Positions 40,068 through 40,374 of a stretch of 40,374 bases of DNA are shown here, in pieces; within the stretch, counting starts at the first letter, position 1, and the number at the start of each line of letters is the position of its first letter. Source of the DNA: Jiangella anatolica. Lineage in GTDB: Bacteria; Actinomycetota; Actinomycetes; Jiangellales; Jiangellaceae. The position numbers and the translations under genes were made by a program. The notes beneath the pieces are model-generated. The model worked only from the letters and a program-made list of their open reading frames with translations. It was not told where the DNA came from and searched no databases. The stretch covers positions 1 to 40,374 of the forward strand of contig NZ_POTW01000059.1 of NCBI RefSeq assembly GCF_003236295.1, read 5' to 3'.

Positions 40068-40374
40068 TCAGAAGGGCACCGGTTCGGGGATCCGGGTGCG
40101 GATCGGGCCGATGGCCTCGGGCTCGACGGGGTAGCGGTGGCCGGCTGGAGTGATCCACCAGGTGGTGCCGTGCAGGTCGGTCGCGGTGGCGAATCGGTGC
40201 CAGGTCTTGGCCCGGTGGTGGCCGGTATGCAGGGCCCAGGTGTTGTCCGGGTCGGTGGTGCCGCCGCGTTCGTACGGAATGCGGTGGTCGATCTCAGCCA
40301 GGATGGCCGGCCGGTGGCAGGTCGGGAACCGGCACGTCCGGTCGCGGACGACGACGTGGGCGGCGAGGTGGGCG
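40068..40374 (-). CDS. 3' part of an HNH endonuclease-type (DUF222) protein, cut by the window edge
   Basis: The last 101 codons are visible, read from 40373 down to TGA at 40070-40068. The HNH core is clear: RDRTCRFPTCHRPAILAEID with the two zinc-type cysteines, then DHRIPYERGG, TDPDNTWALHTGHHRAKTW, and the tail PIRTRIPEPVPF. This C-terminal pattern is that of the DUF222/13E12-repeat proteins that are abundant in actinobacteria and often multi-copy in one genome. The N-terminal DUF222 part lies beyond the window. It is convergent with the small membrane protein gene. Confidence 0.88.
   Translation of the reverse strand, partial: AHLAAHVVVRDRTCRFPTCHRPAILAEIDHRIPYERGGTTDPDNTWALHTGHHRAKTWHRFATATDLHGTTWWITPAGHRYPVEPEAIGPIRTRIPEPVPF

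Overview
The window reads as chromosomal DNA of a high-GC, mycothiol- and F420-using actinomycete. The lines of evidence are the extreme G/C bias at codon third positions, a mycothiol S-conjugate amidase, an F420-type luciferase-fold oxidoreductase, a mycothiol/DinB-type protein, DUF1707 proteins and a DUF222-type HNH protein at the right edge. I cannot name the genus from sequence alone. I see no rRNA, tRNA, CRISPR array, insertion sequence, integrase or origin.

Layout, left to right. 1-2380: a possible gene tail, a convergent F420-dependent oxidoreductase, and threonine ammonia-lyase. 2428-5670: a YvlB-like/DUF2089-like gene pair, then a two-gene drug-type ABC exporter with its own AT-rich promoter. 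5746-8216: greA, a DUF4307 gene, mca and a small membrane protein. 8213-14192: an AraC/VOC pair, a secreted ScyD/ScyE-like beta-propeller protein and a large LPxTG-anchored protein with eight SpaA/Cna-B-like modules. 14240-18444: a DUF255 thioredoxin-fold protein, a small protein with a ribbon-helix-helix-like tail, a hemolysin III (TrhA-like) membrane protein, and a short-chain cis-prenyltransferase. 18446-22687: an HxlR regulator divergent from an imine-reductase-like enzyme, a VOC/ECF sigma/MDMPI-like operon with overlapping genes, and an NmrA-type protein. 22724-28277: a peptide-type ABC cassette (binding protein, cytosolic M14 carboxypeptidase, two permeases, no ATPase) divergent from a GbsR/MarR regulator. 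28513-33955: PhoH2-type PIN-ATPase, a secreted lysozyme-fold protein, fumC, a di-iron ferritin-like protein and a spermidine-synthase-like methyltransferase. 34071-38430: a complete LpqY-SugABC-like sugar importer. 38504-40374: two tandem DUF1707/LiaF-like genes, a one-TM small protein, and the 3' end of an HNH gene.

The backbone greA-DUF4307-mca-small membrane protein-DUF255-hemolysin III-prenyltransferase ... phoH2 ... fumC follows the order I recall for Mycobacterium tuberculosis Rv1080c-Rv1086 ... Rv1095 ... Rv1098c. The other genes look like lineage-specific insertions between these anchors.

The most interesting unexplained signals are: a pair of mutually exclusive RNA pairings in the phoH leader that end at the Shine-Dalgarno sequence; a tandem GTAATCAT repeat just before a gene with an RHH-like C-terminus; the mostly Lys/Asp isopeptide chemistry, Cys-bracketed loops and recent module duplication of the LPxTG protein, plus its long structured leader; and an ATPase-less peptide importer carrying an intracellular carboxypeptidase. 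Intergenic stretches are described where they hold something. Only 10370-10688 exceeds 300 bases.
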